Shown: in pieces, positions 7,991-16,726 of the stretch
Position numbering within the stretch: position 1 is the first letter of the stretch
Layout of the letters: each line of letters starts with the position of its first letter
Origin: Bacillota bacterium
GTDB taxonomy: Bacteria; Bacillota; Ch66; Ch109
Assembly: GCA_013178275.1 (NCBI GenBank)
Contig: JABLWZ010000006.1
Coordinates: 62,001 to 126,000, forward strand
Direction of reading: 5' to 3'
Length of the DNA stretch: 64,000 nt
The notes under the pieces: model-generated
Told to the model about the DNA's origin: nothing
The model's database searches: none
Seen by the model: only the letters and a program-made list of their open reading frames with translations
Made by a program: the position numbers and the translations under genes

Positions 7991-8650
7991 CTATTTACGG
8001 CAAATAATCGATACCTGTTCCTCGTTGAACCCAAGCAGGCTGGAGGCCAGGCCGCTGACAGATTTTTTCTGCTCCGTTCCCAGCGGGCTGCTGAACAGGA
8101 CGACCGTGACCGATTCGGTCTGGATGAAGGCCGCCGCCTCGGGATATCCCTTGGCCACCATCAGGTTTTCCAGCTCCATCTCCTGCTCCATCTGGCGGGT
8201 CAGTTCCAGCATCCTCTTCTGCGCCTCACCCCGCGTCTCCGCCGAGGTCGACGGCGAGTTCACCATCTCCCGCAGGAGGTCTATCTGCTGAGAACGGACC
8301 CGGTCCCTCTCCAGCCGGAACTGGGCGAAGAACTGCTGGCTGTCCTGCTTGGCCTGCGAAGAGACGGCGGTGGTCGGTATCCCGGTTTTGGAAGCGCTGT
8401 CGGCAGCGGTCCGGCCGGGCGCAGTGCTCGCCGTCTTCTTCTCTGTACCGCCCTCGGTCTGGTTCGTCGGGGGAGCGGAAACAGCGGCTTGGCTTTCTGG
8501 AGGCGGGGAGGCATTCTCCATCTCCACCAAGGCCCGGTGGACCGCCCCGCCGTATATCCAGGCGAACAGCAGCAGCAGAGCGACACTGGTGATGAGCACC
8601 GCGTTTATAATCGTGCGTCGGTTCAATACCAGGGTATGCAATCTTATCAC
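7991..8650 (-). CDS. spoIIIAH: Stage III sporulation protein AH
   Basis: 219 aa mother-cell protein whose extracytoplasmic domain pairs with forespore SpoIIQ across the intermembrane space, building the feeding-tube/secretion channel of engulfed forespores. There is one N-terminal transmembrane helix (about 14-34), a long low-complexity Ser/Thr/Pro linker, and a C-terminal YscJ/FliF-like ring-building domain (FRLERDRVRSQQIDLLREM, then the helix-strand region to the end). It is the last gene of the spoIIIA operon and overlaps spoIIIAG by 4 bp. Confidence 0.9.
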   Translation of the reverse strand: MIRLHTLVLNRRTIINAVLITSVALLLLFAWIYGGAVHRALVEMENASPPPESQAAVSAPPTNQTEGGTEKKTASTAPGRTAADSASKTGIPTTAVSSQAKQDSQQFFAQFRLERDRVRSQQIDLLREMVNSPSTSAETRGEAQKRMLELTRQMEQEMELENLMVAKGYPEAAAFIQTESVTVVLFSSPLGTEQKKSVSGLASSLLGFNEEQVSIICRK

Positions 8651-9270
8651 CTGCCTTCTATCGTTCTCGGCATCACCTTTATCCGGTAGGATGGTATACT
8701 GAGCGAGGTCTGCAGCGCCATGGTTATCTCCTCTCTCACCCGCGCGTCGCTGGCTCCCTCGCAGACCACCAGCACTCCCTTGATCTCTGGGGCCACCTCC
8801 CGCACCACCAGGGGGGAACTCGACGACTGGCTGGAGGCCGGCAGCAGCACCGTCTGGTGATCCTGGTTTTTCTCGGTGGTTACCCGGGTGCCGCCTTTTT
8901 CATCCTTTTCGTTTATCTCCCGCTGGTCCTGCTTTTCGTTCACCGCGTACTCCTGCTGGGGACTGGAGGCGAGGGTGATCGATACCTCGACCCGGCCCAC
9001 CCCGGCGATCTTTTCGAGCACTGTTTTCACCCGCGACTCCAGGATCGACTCCTCCTGGGTCAGGTCCGACTGTCCCGGTTTTTCTTTCCCGTTCTGGGCC
9101 GCGGAACTGTCCGCGATTGCCGTTACCCGCGTTAAATCCCCGTCCCCGCCGTCCGCCTGGTTCAGCAGTGAGCCGCCGATCATCAGCAGCACCCCCAGCG
9201 CGGCCACCACCAGCATCCCTCTTGCCCAGGCGGCGGGAGGGATCTTCATCTCCAGCTTCACCTTCCTCAC
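8647..9270 (-). CDS. spoIIIAG: Stage III sporulation protein AG
   Basis: 207 aa. One transmembrane segment near residues 17-37, a charged linker, and a C-terminal ring-building motif domain (ILESRVKTVLEKIAGVGRVEV, then VLVVCEGASDARVREEI, both partial). SpoIIIAG forms a large ring in the mother-cell outer forespore membrane channel. Ends 4 bp inside spoIIIAH. Confidence 0.9.
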   Translation of the reverse strand: MRKVKLEMKIPPAAWARGMLVVAALGVLLMIGGSLLNQADGGDGDLTRVTAIADSSAAQNGKEKPGQSDLTQEESILESRVKTVLEKIAGVGRVEVSITLASSPQQEYAVNEKQDQREINEKDEKGGTRVTTEKNQDHQTVLLPASSQSSSSPLVVREVAPEIKGVLVVCEGASDARVREEITMALQTSLSIPSYRIKVMPRTIEGR

Positions 9271-9283
9271 CCCTTCCTTATCT

Positions 9284-9934
9284 TTAAACCACCTCGACCT
9301 GGATCCTTTCCTTCGGCAGGCCGTAGAAGTTGCTGACCGTTTCCTTGACCCGCTGCGTCATCTCCACCGCGCCGGTATCGATGCCTGCCCCCGAGTCTGC
9401 GGGTTTTCCATCGGTGGAGATCTCGACGCGGGGTATCGGTTTTACCAAGGCCTTTGACCCGTCGGTCCCGGTGCCCGGCTGGCTTCCATAAGCGTCCTGG
9501 CTTTTGTCGCGGGTAACCCTGACCTCCACCTGGCTGATCGCGTCCAGTGAATAGAAACTCGCTCCTTCGCGGAGGTACACCTTGGCCTCTACCCGCTCCA
9601 CCCCGGGTACCAGCTGCAGCATCGACTCGATCTGTCTCGCCAGGTGTTTCTGGTAGGACGAGGAAACGCCGCCTCCCGGCTGCGTGCCGGTCCCCGGGGA
9701 CATCACCGTGGTCGCGGCCTGGCTGTCGGAGGACTGGAGCTTCCAGGATGATAATCCCCAGTTCTCGTCTTTTACCCAGTAGGATATCGGGCCCAGCAGG
9801 GTGACGATGACGAACAGCCCCAACACCAGCTTGACGAACCTCTTCAACTGGTTGTCGGGCAGCAGCATCTCGAACAGCCCGGCCATCAGCACGATTACGG
9901 TTATCTCCCGTATCAGCTGCCGAAGCACCTCCAT
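9284..9934 (-). CDS. spoIIIAF: Stage III sporulation protein AF
   Basis: 216 aa. Two N-terminal transmembrane helices (about 9-24 and 35-50, VIVLMAGLFEMLLP then LVLGLFVIVTLLG), followed by an extracytoplasmic domain with a ring-building-like fold at the C-terminus (VSNFYGLPKERIQVEVV). The spacing of 13 bp to spoIIIAG and 14 bp to spoIIIAE fits the operon. A longer overlapping reading frame on the same strand (9267-9944) is a frame shadow. Confidence 0.88.
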   Translation of the reverse strand: MEVLRQLIREITVIVLMAGLFEMLLPDNQLKRFVKLVLGLFVIVTLLGPISYWVKDENWGLSSWKLQSSDSQAATTVMSPGTGTQPGGGVSSSYQKHLARQIESMLQLVPGVERVEAKVYLREGASFYSLDAISQVEVRVTRDKSQDAYGSQPGTGTDGSKALVKPIPRVEISTDGKPADSGAGIDTGAVEMTQRVKETVSNFYGLPKERIQVEVV

Positions 9935-9948
9935 CCACCTTCACCCCT

Positions 9949-11151
9949 TCAGCGCATCATGACGGTCAGGTTGGCCGCGCCGATGATAATGGACAGGGTG
10001 ATGAAAAACATTATCCCTACCCCTCCCACCACCACCATCACCAGCCCGAGGCTGCTCCCCAGGACCTGGATGATCTCCCCGGTCCGGTCGTCTCCCAGGG
10101 GCTGGATGATGATAGACGCCAGCTTGTAAACGATCATCACCGCCAGTATCTTTAAGACCGGCATGGCCACCAGTATCAGCAGTATTATCAGGCCGGCTAT
10201 CCCCACCGAGTTTTTCAGCAGCAGGGAGTAGCTTATCACCGCGCCGATGGCATCAGAAAAGGCGCCGCCAACCACCGGCACGAAGCTCCCGGTGGCGAAC
10301 CGGGCGGCCCGGAGCGCGACGCTGTCGGTCACCGCTCCCATGACCCCCCTGATGCTCAGGGTGCCTATGAACAGCGTCATCGTCAGCCCCAGGGTCCATA
10401 AGGCCGCACGCTTCAGGAAATCCGCCAGGCGGGAAACCCGGTACTGGTCGGAGACCTGGTTCACCACCCCCAGCACCGCGGACATGAAGATCAGCGGGAA
10501 TACCACGCTGCCGATAACGGTGCTGAGAACCCCCAGCGCGCCGGCAATGAACGGGTGCATCATCGCCGCGGTGGTAAACCCGCCCAGCGCTGCCATCAGG
10601 GTCAGCAGCAGCGGTACCAGCACCTGTATGAAAGACACCATGCGGTTCAGGGCCTCCCGACCGACCCCCACCGCGATGGTAAAGGAGCCCAGCGCCAGGG
10701 TTATCAGCGCCAGGTAGCAGACCACGTGCGCCAGCTTCCCCACCGTGCCTTCCTCGAATGAACTACGGAGGTTCTGCAGGACCGCGCAGACCACCGCCAG
10801 CACCACCAACTGACCCAGCAGGGCCGAGTTGGCCACCGCCTCTTTAAACAGCAGCCGGGCCGCTCCCGCGACCATATCTCCCAGGTTCCAGTCCAGTCTC
10901 CCGCTCTGGAGATCGGTGAGCAGCTGCCGCCAGTTCAGGGTGGGAAGGGAGCCGTTGTTTTCCCGATTTATCTCTTCCACCGTCTTCTCGACCTGGCTGA
11001 AGTCGAGGTCCTGCATCTGCTGGCTGGTGATGCTGTCGTTTATGGTCTGGGGCTGGCCGCCCGCCGCGGCCGCGCTGGGGACATAAAACACGAATAAGGC
11101 CAACATGAGTTGGAAGATGAGCCACCACCTGCACCGGTTCAGGTTCCGCAC
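9949..11151 (-). CDS. spoIIIAE: Stage III sporulation protein AE
   Basis: 400 aa polytopic membrane protein. An N-terminal signal-like segment ends near AAAAGG (about residue 31), then an extracytoplasmic stretch, then six or more transmembrane helices with Gly/Val-rich faces, typical of SpoIIIAE, thought to be a channel component of the SpoIIIA-SpoIIQ complex. The plus strand at 10247-10717 is also open but has no family features. Confidence 0.93.
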   Translation of the reverse strand: MRNLNRCRWWLIFQLMLALFVFYVPSAAAAGGQPQTINDSITSQQMQDLDFSQVEKTVEEINRENNGSLPTLNWRQLLTDLQSGRLDWNLGDMVAGAARLLFKEAVANSALLGQLVVLAVVCAVLQNLRSSFEEGTVGKLAHVVCYLALITLALGSFTIAVGVGREALNRMVSFIQVLVPLLLTLMAALGGFTTAAMMHPFIAGALGVLSTVIGSVVFPLIFMSAVLGVVNQVSDQYRVSRLADFLKRAALWTLGLTMTLFIGTLSIRGVMGAVTDSVALRAARFATGSFVPVVGGAFSDAIGAVISYSLLLKNSVGIAGLIILLILVAMPVLKILAVMIVYKLASIIIQPLGDDRTGEIIQVLGSSLGLVMVVVGGVGIMFFITLSIIIGAANLTVMMR

Positions 11152-11192
11152 GATTCTCGTTCACCCCGCTTGCAGCCCCTTATTTAATCATC

Positions 11193-11588
11193 CTACCCGA
11201 TCAATTGCAGCAGCGAATCGATGATGGCTATCACGATCGGGACCGCCAGCACCATTATTATCACCTTGGAGGCGAACTCCACCTTGGAGGCCACCGCCGT
11301 CTCGCCCGCGTCCCGGCAGACCTGGGCCCCGAACTCGGCGATATAGGCTATCCCGATCACCTTCAGGATCGTGGAAAGGTAAAACTGATTCACGTTGGCC
11401 CGCTGGGTCAGCTCCTTCAGGACCTCGATGACCCCCACGACCTTGCCCAACACCAGCAGCAGAACTATCGCGCTGAAGGCGAGGCTGAGCTGCATGGCCA
11501 TCTCCGGACGCTGCTGCCTGATGATAACCACCAGCACCGCGACGATCAGGCCGGCTCCTACTATCTGAATAATCTCCAATACCAACAC
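11193..11588 (-). CDS. spoIIIAD: Stage III sporulation protein AD
   Basis: 131 aa membrane protein with four hydrophobic helices. The block YIAEFGAQVCRDAGETA and the SKVEFASKVIIM segment are the SpoIIIAC/AD family signature. Paralogous to the smaller spoIIIAC next door; both are small membrane parts of the SpoIIIA complex. Confidence 0.93.
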   Translation of the reverse strand: MLVLEIIQIVGAGLIVAVLVVIIRQQRPEMAMQLSLAFSAIVLLLVLGKVVGVIEVLKELTQRANVNQFYLSTILKVIGIAYIAEFGAQVCRDAGETAVASKVEFASKVIIMVLAVPIVIAIIDSLLQLIG

Positions 11589-11612
11589 CTCGTTTGGCTG
11601 CGGCTTTACAGT

Positions 11613-11810
11613 CTAGTAAAGGTTGAACACCGTTTTGACCATGGTGAACAGGTCGTTGATAAGCTGCACCACCAGGGCCAGGATGATGACCAGCCCCCCG
11701 AGTACGGTCACGTACGCGTATTCGTCGCGCCCCGCCTGTTTTAAGATCGAATACAGTATGGAGACCATCACCCCGGCGATCCCGATCTTGAATATCAGCG
11801 CCAAGTCCAT
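11613..11810 (-). CDS. spoIIIAC: Stage III sporulation protein AC
   Basis: 65 aa with two transmembrane helices joined by a short polar loop containing KQAGRDEYA, the family signature. Length matches the 68-residue B. subtilis protein. Located 24 bp upstream of spoIIIAD and 12 bp after spoIIIAB. Confidence 0.93.
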   Translation of the reverse strand: MDLALIFKIGIAGVMVSILYSILKQAGRDEYAYVTVLGGLVIILALVVQLINDLFTMVKTVFNLY

Positions 11811-11822
11811 TCCCCTACCTCC

Positions 11823-12341
11823 TTACAACAGCACTATGACTATCAGCAGCCCCACCAGCAGCCCGCTGTATCGGTACAGGGGCTCGTAGCGGAGACGCTC
11901 GCTTTCCGCCTGCCGCTCCTCCTGCTGAAGCTGCTCCCGCGCCAGCAGCAGGTGCTTCTCCTGTTCCTCCCGGCCGCTCTTTCCCAGCGCCTCTCCCAGG
12001 TTCTTCAATATCCCCAGGTCCCGGGGCTTCAGGGCGAGGTAGCCGCTGTATTTCTCCAGTGAACCCGCCCAGGCCTCCCCGGCGGTCGTCCCTTCATGCC
12101 TTCTCAGCCCCCCGGCCGTCTCCGCAAATACCTCACGCAGCGGAAACTCCAGGTTGCGGGCGACCCTCTCCAGCGCCTCGGGCAGTGGGGTCGCAGTATA
12201 ACCTATCTCGGTCTGCAGAAACAATAGCGCTGACTGCAGCGTCCTCAGTTCCTGGGACCGCTGCCGGTACTGCCGGCCGATGCCGGTCCCAATCATCTGT
12301 CCAGCGGCCACCACCATGGCCGCTCCTATCAGCTTGTACAC
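11823..12341 (-). CDS. spoIIIAB: Stage III sporulation protein AB
   Basis: 172 aa. An N-terminal membrane helix (about 1-20), a helical cytosolic domain (RSQELRTLQSALLFLQTEIGY, ERVARNLEFPLREVFAETA) related to type II/IV secretion GspF-like proteins, and a C-terminal membrane helix (LLVGLLIVIVLL). Its start overlaps spoIIIAA by 13 bp. Confidence 0.92.
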   Translation of the reverse strand: MYKLIGAAMVVAAGQMIGTGIGRQYRQRSQELRTLQSALLFLQTEIGYTATPLPEALERVARNLEFPLREVFAETAGGLRRHEGTTAGEAWAGSLEKYSGYLALKPRDLGILKNLGEALGKSGREEQEKHLLLAREQLQQEERQAESERLRYEPLYRYSGLLVGLLIVIVLL

Positions 12342-13306
12342 CTTTTTCCCTCCCCCGGCCCGATCCGGTTCCCCGAGCTGTCCAGCACCGCCTCTATCGT
12401 ACCCGGGCCACGCGAGCGGCCCAGCACCACCAACCTCTCGAACACCTTCCGCTCGACCAGCCCCTGGATCACCGGCCTCTGCCGGATATCGGACATCGAA
12501 CGGCCGTGGACCGTGGTAACCAGTGCTATCCCCGCGTTCAGCAGGTCGTCGACCGCCGCCGCGTCCTCCCGGCGTCCGATCTCGTCCGCCGCCACCACCT
12601 CCGGGGACATGGAGCGCAGCAGCATCACCATCCCCTCCGCCTTGGGACAGCGGTCCAGCACATCGGTACGCTTTCCGACGTCGAGCTGCGGCACCCCGCC
12701 ATAGCAGCCCGCTACCTCGGACCTCTCGTCGACCAGTCCCACGTTCACCCCGGGGAACCCAAGCCTTTGGACCCCGTCGCTCAGCTGCCGGACGATATCG
12801 CGCAGCAGGGTGGTCTTGCCCCCCTGGGGAGGCGATACCAGCAGGGTATGGTAAACCCGCCTTTTTCCGGTCTCGACCAGGAACGGCATCAACTGGTCCG
12901 CTGCTCCCGATATCTCACGGCAGATCCTGATGTTCATGGCGGATACGTTTTTCAGGGTCTTGACCCGGCCGCCTTCCACCACCGTCTGTCCCACCATACC
13001 CACCCGGTGTCCGCCGGGCAGGGTGAGATAGCCTCCGCGCAGCTCCTCCTCCAGGGCGTATATGGAACCCTGGCTGATAATCTGCAGGGTGCGGTCAATG
13101 TCTTCCCCCTCCACCTGGAAGCCTCTCTCCACCGGAACCGTCCGACCGGCCCGGTCCAGGCTGGCCTCCCTCTGGCCGTAGCGCAGGATGATCGGCCGGC
13201 CGCAGCGCAGCCTGATCTCCTCCATCCTGGTCCTGGTCTCTGGGGGTAGGTGGCTCAGCAGCTGCCTGATCCTGGGAGCCAAAAAAATAATAACCTGCTC
13301 CACCAT
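12329..13306 (-). CDS. spoIIIAA: Stage III sporulation protein AA, ATPase
   Basis: 325 aa secretion-type ATPase of the SpoIIIA complex in the mother cell. Walker A is SPPQGGKTTLLRD about residue 160; a Walker B-like region reads VVAADEIGR; VTTVHGRS follows. I place the start at the ATG at 13306 (MVEQVIIFLAP), preceded by AGAGGGGGGAGAAA, not at the longer open frame reaching 13372. It is the first gene of the eight-gene spoIIIA operon. A sigma-E-like promoter is expected in 13320-13378: GCATAAA and CAGTATCT, 13 nt apart, are a weak candidate only. Confidence 0.94.
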   Translation of the reverse strand: MVEQVIIFLAPRIRQLLSHLPPETRTRMEEIRLRCGRPIILRYGQREASLDRAGRTVPVERGFQVEGEDIDRTLQIISQGSIYALEEELRGGYLTLPGGHRVGMVGQTVVEGGRVKTLKNVSAMNIRICREISGAADQLMPFLVETGKRRVYHTLLVSPPQGGKTTLLRDIVRQLSDGVQRLGFPGVNVGLVDERSEVAGCYGGVPQLDVGKRTDVLDRCPKAEGMVMLLRSMSPEVVAADEIGRREDAAAVDDLLNAGIALVTTVHGRSMSDIRQRPVIQGLVERKVFERLVVLGRSRGPGTIEAVLDSSGNRIGPGEGKRCTS

Positions 13307-13341
13307 TTTCTCCCCCCTCTCCCTATTTATAGATACTGTGT

Positions 13342-13400
13342 CAGCGGCGGCTTTATGCCCGCCGCTGGACAAAAGAAGGCCCGGCGGTGGAACGCCGGGC
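13342..13400 (-). terminator. Two adjacent hairpins upstream of spoIIIAA
   Basis: GCCCGGCG/CGCCGGGC (13379-13400) is an 8-bp GC stem followed on the minus strand by CTTCTTTT, a plausible terminator insulating spoIIIAA from upstream transcription. A second 9-bp stem CAGCGGCGG/CCGCCGCTG (13342-13367) lies directly downstream of it and overlaps the expected promoter/leader of the spoIIIA operon. Confidence 0.55.
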
Positions 13401-13506
13401 GGTTGTTTAACCGTAGTATCAAATGGTGTTTAGTCTTCAAGTGAATCGAAACAGATCTTTATATCTCTGTGTTATATAACTCTCTGATATATTTTTTATA
13501 AAAAAG

Positions 13507-13579
13507 GTGACGGTTCAACCGTCCCCTTCCCAGTAAAACCTCCGAAAAAGAAAACATCGCCCTGGTTTAGGCGGTGTTT
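13507..13579 (-). terminator. Terminator of the radical SAM gene
   Basis: Two hairpins 30-100 bp downstream of the radical SAM stop. The first (13552-13579) has a 10-bp stem with one wobble followed on the minus strand by TTTTCTTTTT. The second (13507-13521, GACGG/CCGTC) is followed by CCTTTTTT. Together they look like a tandem intrinsic terminator. Confidence 0.65.
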
Positions 13580-13609
13580 CATCAGGGGAATTATATTTTG
13601 CATTGGTAA

Positions 13610-15466
13610 TCAGCGCTCATCAATCAGGTCAGTCTGGTTCGCTGGCAGTTCGAGCCTGAAATACTCTATACCGCTGTCCACCGCCTTGATCCCGACCGCG
13701 GATATCCCCGGTGCCGGGTCAATGAGGTCTTCCCGCTTCAGCGAACCGGCTTCTAACCGCCGGGCGATCTCTATCACGTCGTACTCGAAAAACTCGACCA
13801 GCAGCCGCTTGTTTATCTCCCGGGCGGACATCCCCCGCCACTCGGGGAAGTGCTTCTCCATATTGCGCTCGTCCTTCAGAATCTGGTGCGACAGCTGTTT
13901 CTGGCCGGGGAACCGGGTGCGGGGGAACCAGTCCGGCAGGTGGGGCATGCCCGGCTGCGTCAGCCAGTCCAGCTTCAGCATCTCGGTAAAGATATTCTTA
14001 ATCGGGGAACGCAGCCGGTGTTTGGCGAAATCCAGCAGTATCCGGTAGGTGGACGTCCCGCTCTGGGTCAGACGATAGATGCCTTTTTCTTCCCAGTAAT
14101 CCGCCATCGCCTCGTAGAGTCCCATGGCGTCGTCCGCCCACAGCTCCAAAATCCCCAGGGAAAAGGTGAAGCGCCCGGGGTTGTGGTACTTCTCGACCAG
14201 GTCCTCGATCAGCCGCAGCCTCAGGATGTCGCTGAAGCTGAGTTCGCGGCTTTCCAGGAGCTCGTAGGGCGGCTGCGGGGAGAACCGGTACCCGTACTGC
14301 CCGGCTGACTCCCTTAACCCCGAACCCTTCAGGAGCTTCAGGAAACCGAGCTGCAGGCGGTGCGGCCGCAGCCGGTAGACGTCGTCGAAGGATACCCGAA
14401 ACCTCTGGTAGGGCTCGAAGGGCAGGCCGGCGATCAGGTCGAGGTGGAGGTGGATGTTGTCCCACCCTCTCAGGGCGGCGACGTTTTCCCTCAGGCGGTC
14501 CCAGTCCATACTCCGGGATATGGCCTCCTGGGTGGCGGGATGGGTCGACTGGACCCCGATCTCGAACTCGAAATACCCCGGGGGCACCCGCTTCAGCAGT
14601 TCGAGGTTCCTTCGGATCAAACGGTCGGCCCCTATCTCGAAGTGGAAGAGCGCCTTCCGCCAGGATTCCTCTTTTTCGTACTGCTGCAAAAGGTATTCCC
14701 ATATCGCCTGAGCCCGTTCGGGGCTGGAGTTGAAGGTGCGGTCGACGAACTTCACCTGGGTGGCCCCGTTCGCTATCAGTGCTTCCAGGTCCGCCTCGAC
14801 CCTTTCCAGGGGAAAGTACCGCACCCCCGGCTGTACGGAAGACAGGCAGTAGCGGCAGCGGTTGAAGCACCCGCGTGACCCCTCCAGGTAGACCGTGCGG
14901 TTCACGAGTTCGCCCCAGTCCCCTGTCCTCACGCCGTCCCCCTGGTAAGGGGATACCACTTCATCCAGGTTGTCAATCAGCGGCCGGGGAGGGGTCGATA
15001 CTATCACCCGCTCGCCCCGGAACACCAGCCCGGGGACATGATCGAGGCGGTCCAGTTTATCTCCTTCACTCATAGAGCGCACCAGTTCGTAGAAGGTCTC
15101 CTCGCCCTCACCCACGACTACGGCGTCGAGGCCGGGGTTTTGCTCCAGCAGCTCTATGCTGTCGAAGGATACCTCCGGCCCGCCCAGCACGATCACCACC
15201 CCCGGCAGCACCTGCTTCAGCTTGGCGCACAGGGCCAGGGTGGGCTCCAGGTTCCAGATGTATACAGAGAATCCGACCAGGTCGGGCTTCATCCGGTAGA
15301 TTTCACCCAGGACATAGTCCACCCTCTCGTTGATGCTGTACTCGGCCATCATGATCTGTAAACCCTGGATCGCGTGTGCTGCCGCCCGCAGCCGGCTCCT
15401 GAGGTAGCGGAGCGCCAGCGACGAGTGGCTGAAGCGGGCATTCAGGGTAGTGAGTACGACCCGCAC
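13610..15466 (-). CDS. B12-binding radical SAM protein with C-terminal DUF4080
   Basis: 618 aa. An N-terminal cobalamin-binding Rossmann domain (about 1-140, GFSVYIWNLEP and VLGGPEVSFD) is followed by a radical SAM barrel whose 4Fe-4S motif is GCFNRCRYC (CxxxCxxC, about residue 200) and which continues through FEIGVQSTHP and the DLIAGLP block. The C-terminal half resembles DUF4080. This architecture is common in Clostridia as a stand-alone gene with no known substrate; possible roles include methylation or rearrangement of a tRNA, lipid or peptide. It is followed by a tandem terminator. Confidence 0.88.
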   Translation of the reverse strand: MRVVLTTLNARFSHSSLALRYLRSRLRAAAHAIQGLQIMMAEYSINERVDYVLGEIYRMKPDLVGFSVYIWNLEPTLALCAKLKQVLPGVVIVLGGPEVSFDSIELLEQNPGLDAVVVGEGEETFYELVRSMSEGDKLDRLDHVPGLVFRGERVIVSTPPRPLIDNLDEVVSPYQGDGVRTGDWGELVNRTVYLEGSRGCFNRCRYCLSSVQPGVRYFPLERVEADLEALIANGATQVKFVDRTFNSSPERAQAIWEYLLQQYEKEESWRKALFHFEIGADRLIRRNLELLKRVPPGYFEFEIGVQSTHPATQEAISRSMDWDRLRENVAALRGWDNIHLHLDLIAGLPFEPYQRFRVSFDDVYRLRPHRLQLGFLKLLKGSGLRESAGQYGYRFSPQPPYELLESRELSFSDILRLRLIEDLVEKYHNPGRFTFSLGILELWADDAMGLYEAMADYWEEKGIYRLTQSGTSTYRILLDFAKHRLRSPIKNIFTEMLKLDWLTQPGMPHLPDWFPRTRFPGQKQLSHQILKDERNMEKHFPEWRGMSAREINKRLLVEFFEYDVIEIARRLEAGSLKREDLIDPAPGISAVGIKAVDSGIEYFRLELPANQTDLIDER

Positions 15467-15495
15467 GGTATCACCCCATCGGAAACCGGAATATT

Positions 15496-15534
15496 CCCCG
15501 TCCCGGGCGGTCTGAAGCCGACGCCGAGACGGGG
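15496..15534 (-). other. GC-rich inverted repeat between two genes
   Basis: CCCCGTC and GACGGGG pair at 15496-15502 and 15528-15534, with further GC-rich pairing inside. It lies in the 90-bp gap between the CD1247-type gene and the radical SAM gene. There is no U-run, so it is a possible processing or pausing structure and not a clear terminator. Confidence 0.35.
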
Positions 15535-15556
15535 ATGCTGCTTTAAAAAATCTGCT

Positions 15557-15997
15557 TTATATGTCCTGGGTTACCTGGTGGTCGGGCACCCCGGTTTCGT
15601 GCCCTATGATCGAGTGCTGAAAATCGAATGAGCCGTCGTTGACATACACTATCTCTTCACAGTTGGGGCAGGTTACCTCGACAATATCATCGTCATCCAT
15701 TACGTCGGCGGAGAAACACACCACGTCGTGACAGCGCGGGCAGGTGACCTCGATCTCATCTTCTTCATCGCTCACGTCGATGTCTCCGCCCTCCAGGAGG
15801 CTGATCTCCTCGTCTATGGACTCTGTGAAGTCCTCCAGTCTCTGGTGCTCCAGCCACAGTGTGTCCAGGCTGTCGACCACCTCGCCCAGTACCTCGATGA
15901 TGCTGTTGATGACCCGGCCTTCCTTACTCTGGTCCCTGACCTCCAGGCCTTCGGTCAGTCCCTGCAGGTATGACACCCGCTCTTTGAGAATCCGCAT
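15557..15997 (-). CDS. CD1247 N-terminal-domain protein with zinc-ribbon
   Basis: About 146 aa from the ATG at 15997, which follows AGAGGGGGTT; an in-frame start at 16024 or 16030 is also possible. The N-terminal half (MRILKERVSYLQGLTEGL then helices to about residue 70) matches the CD1247 N-terminal domain found in clostridial proteins. An acidic linker leads to two CxxC pairs (CPRCHD and CPNCEE), likely one zinc ribbon. Function unknown; a regulatory or RNA/protein-binding role is only a guess. Located between efp and the radical SAM gene. Confidence 0.75.
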   Translation of the reverse strand: MRILKERVSYLQGLTEGLEVRDQSKEGRVINSIIEVLGEVVDSLDTLWLEHQRLEDFTESIDEEISLLEGGDIDVSDEEDEIEVTCPRCHDVVCFSADVMDDDDIVEVTCPNCEEIVYVNDGSFDFQHSIIGHETGVPDHQVTQDI

Positions 15998-16086
15998 CTT
16001 GATAATAACCCCCTCTTTCTCCATGCTCACGGAGCCTATCAGGGGTATTATTCCACCACAGCGGTTCCTTATACTGGCAGCTGATG

Positions 16087-16644
16087 CTATGCCCTCTCCA
16101 TGTAAGTTTCGGAACGGGTGTCGACGCGTATCTTGTCCCCTATGTTGATGAAGAAAGGAACGTTCACCACCGCTCCGGTCTCCAGCTTGGCCGGCTTGCC
16201 GCCGCCCGACGCCGTGTCGCCGCGGATGCCGGGGTCGGTCTCGACCACCACCAGCTCAACGAAGCTTGGAGGCTCGACCCCGATCACGCTGCCCTGGAAG
16301 GTCATGACCATCATGTTCATGTCGTCTTTCATCCACTTGATGCCTGACCCTATCTGATCGCGAGTGAGGGTTAGCTGTTCGTAGTTCTCGGTGTCCATGA
16401 ACACGAATCCGTCGCCCTCGCTGTAGAGGTACTGCATCTGCCTCCGCTCGACCCTGCCTCGGGGGACCTTCTCTCCCGCCCGGAATGTACGCTCCACCAC
16501 GGCACCGGTGCGGACGTTTTTAAGCTTGGACCGAACAAAGGCAGAACCCTTGCCCGGCTTGACGTGCATGAACTCCACGACCGCCCAAACGTCCCCCTCC
16601 AGTTCGATGGTCAACCCAGTTCTAAAATCGTTGACAGAGATCAA
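16087..16644 (-). CDS. efp: Translation elongation factor P
   Basis: 185 aa. EF-P binds between the P and E sites of stalled ribosomes and relieves polyproline stalling. Three beta-barrel domains are recognisable; the modification loop [10 protein letters not shown] (Lys at about 32-34) and the C-terminal signature [17 protein letters not shown] are present. It sits downstream of papP, the usual efp-papP-aroQ arrangement of Bacillota. Confidence 0.97.
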   Translation of the reverse strand: MISVNDFRTGLTIELEGDVWAVVEFMHVKPGKGSAFVRSKLKNVRTGAVVERTFRAGEKVPRGRVERRQMQYLYSEGDGFVFMDTENYEQLTLTRDQIGSGIKWMKDDMNMMVMTFQGSVIGVEPPSFVELVVVETDPGIRGDTASGGGKPAKLETGAVVNVPFFINIGDKIRVDTRSETYMERA

Positions 16645-16726
16645 TCCGGTTGCCCCCTTCAGTAGTCATTTTTTTCTGCGCTTTTTTGATTTTATAACAT
16701 CTTGGAGTATCCTGCCAATACCAGGA

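Noticed and set aside
12059-13249. Long plus-strand open frame (396 codons) across spoIIIAA/AB
   Set aside because: It is antisense to genes with clear family motifs, is His/Pro/Arg-rich without domains, and has no ribosome site. High GC makes such shadows common.
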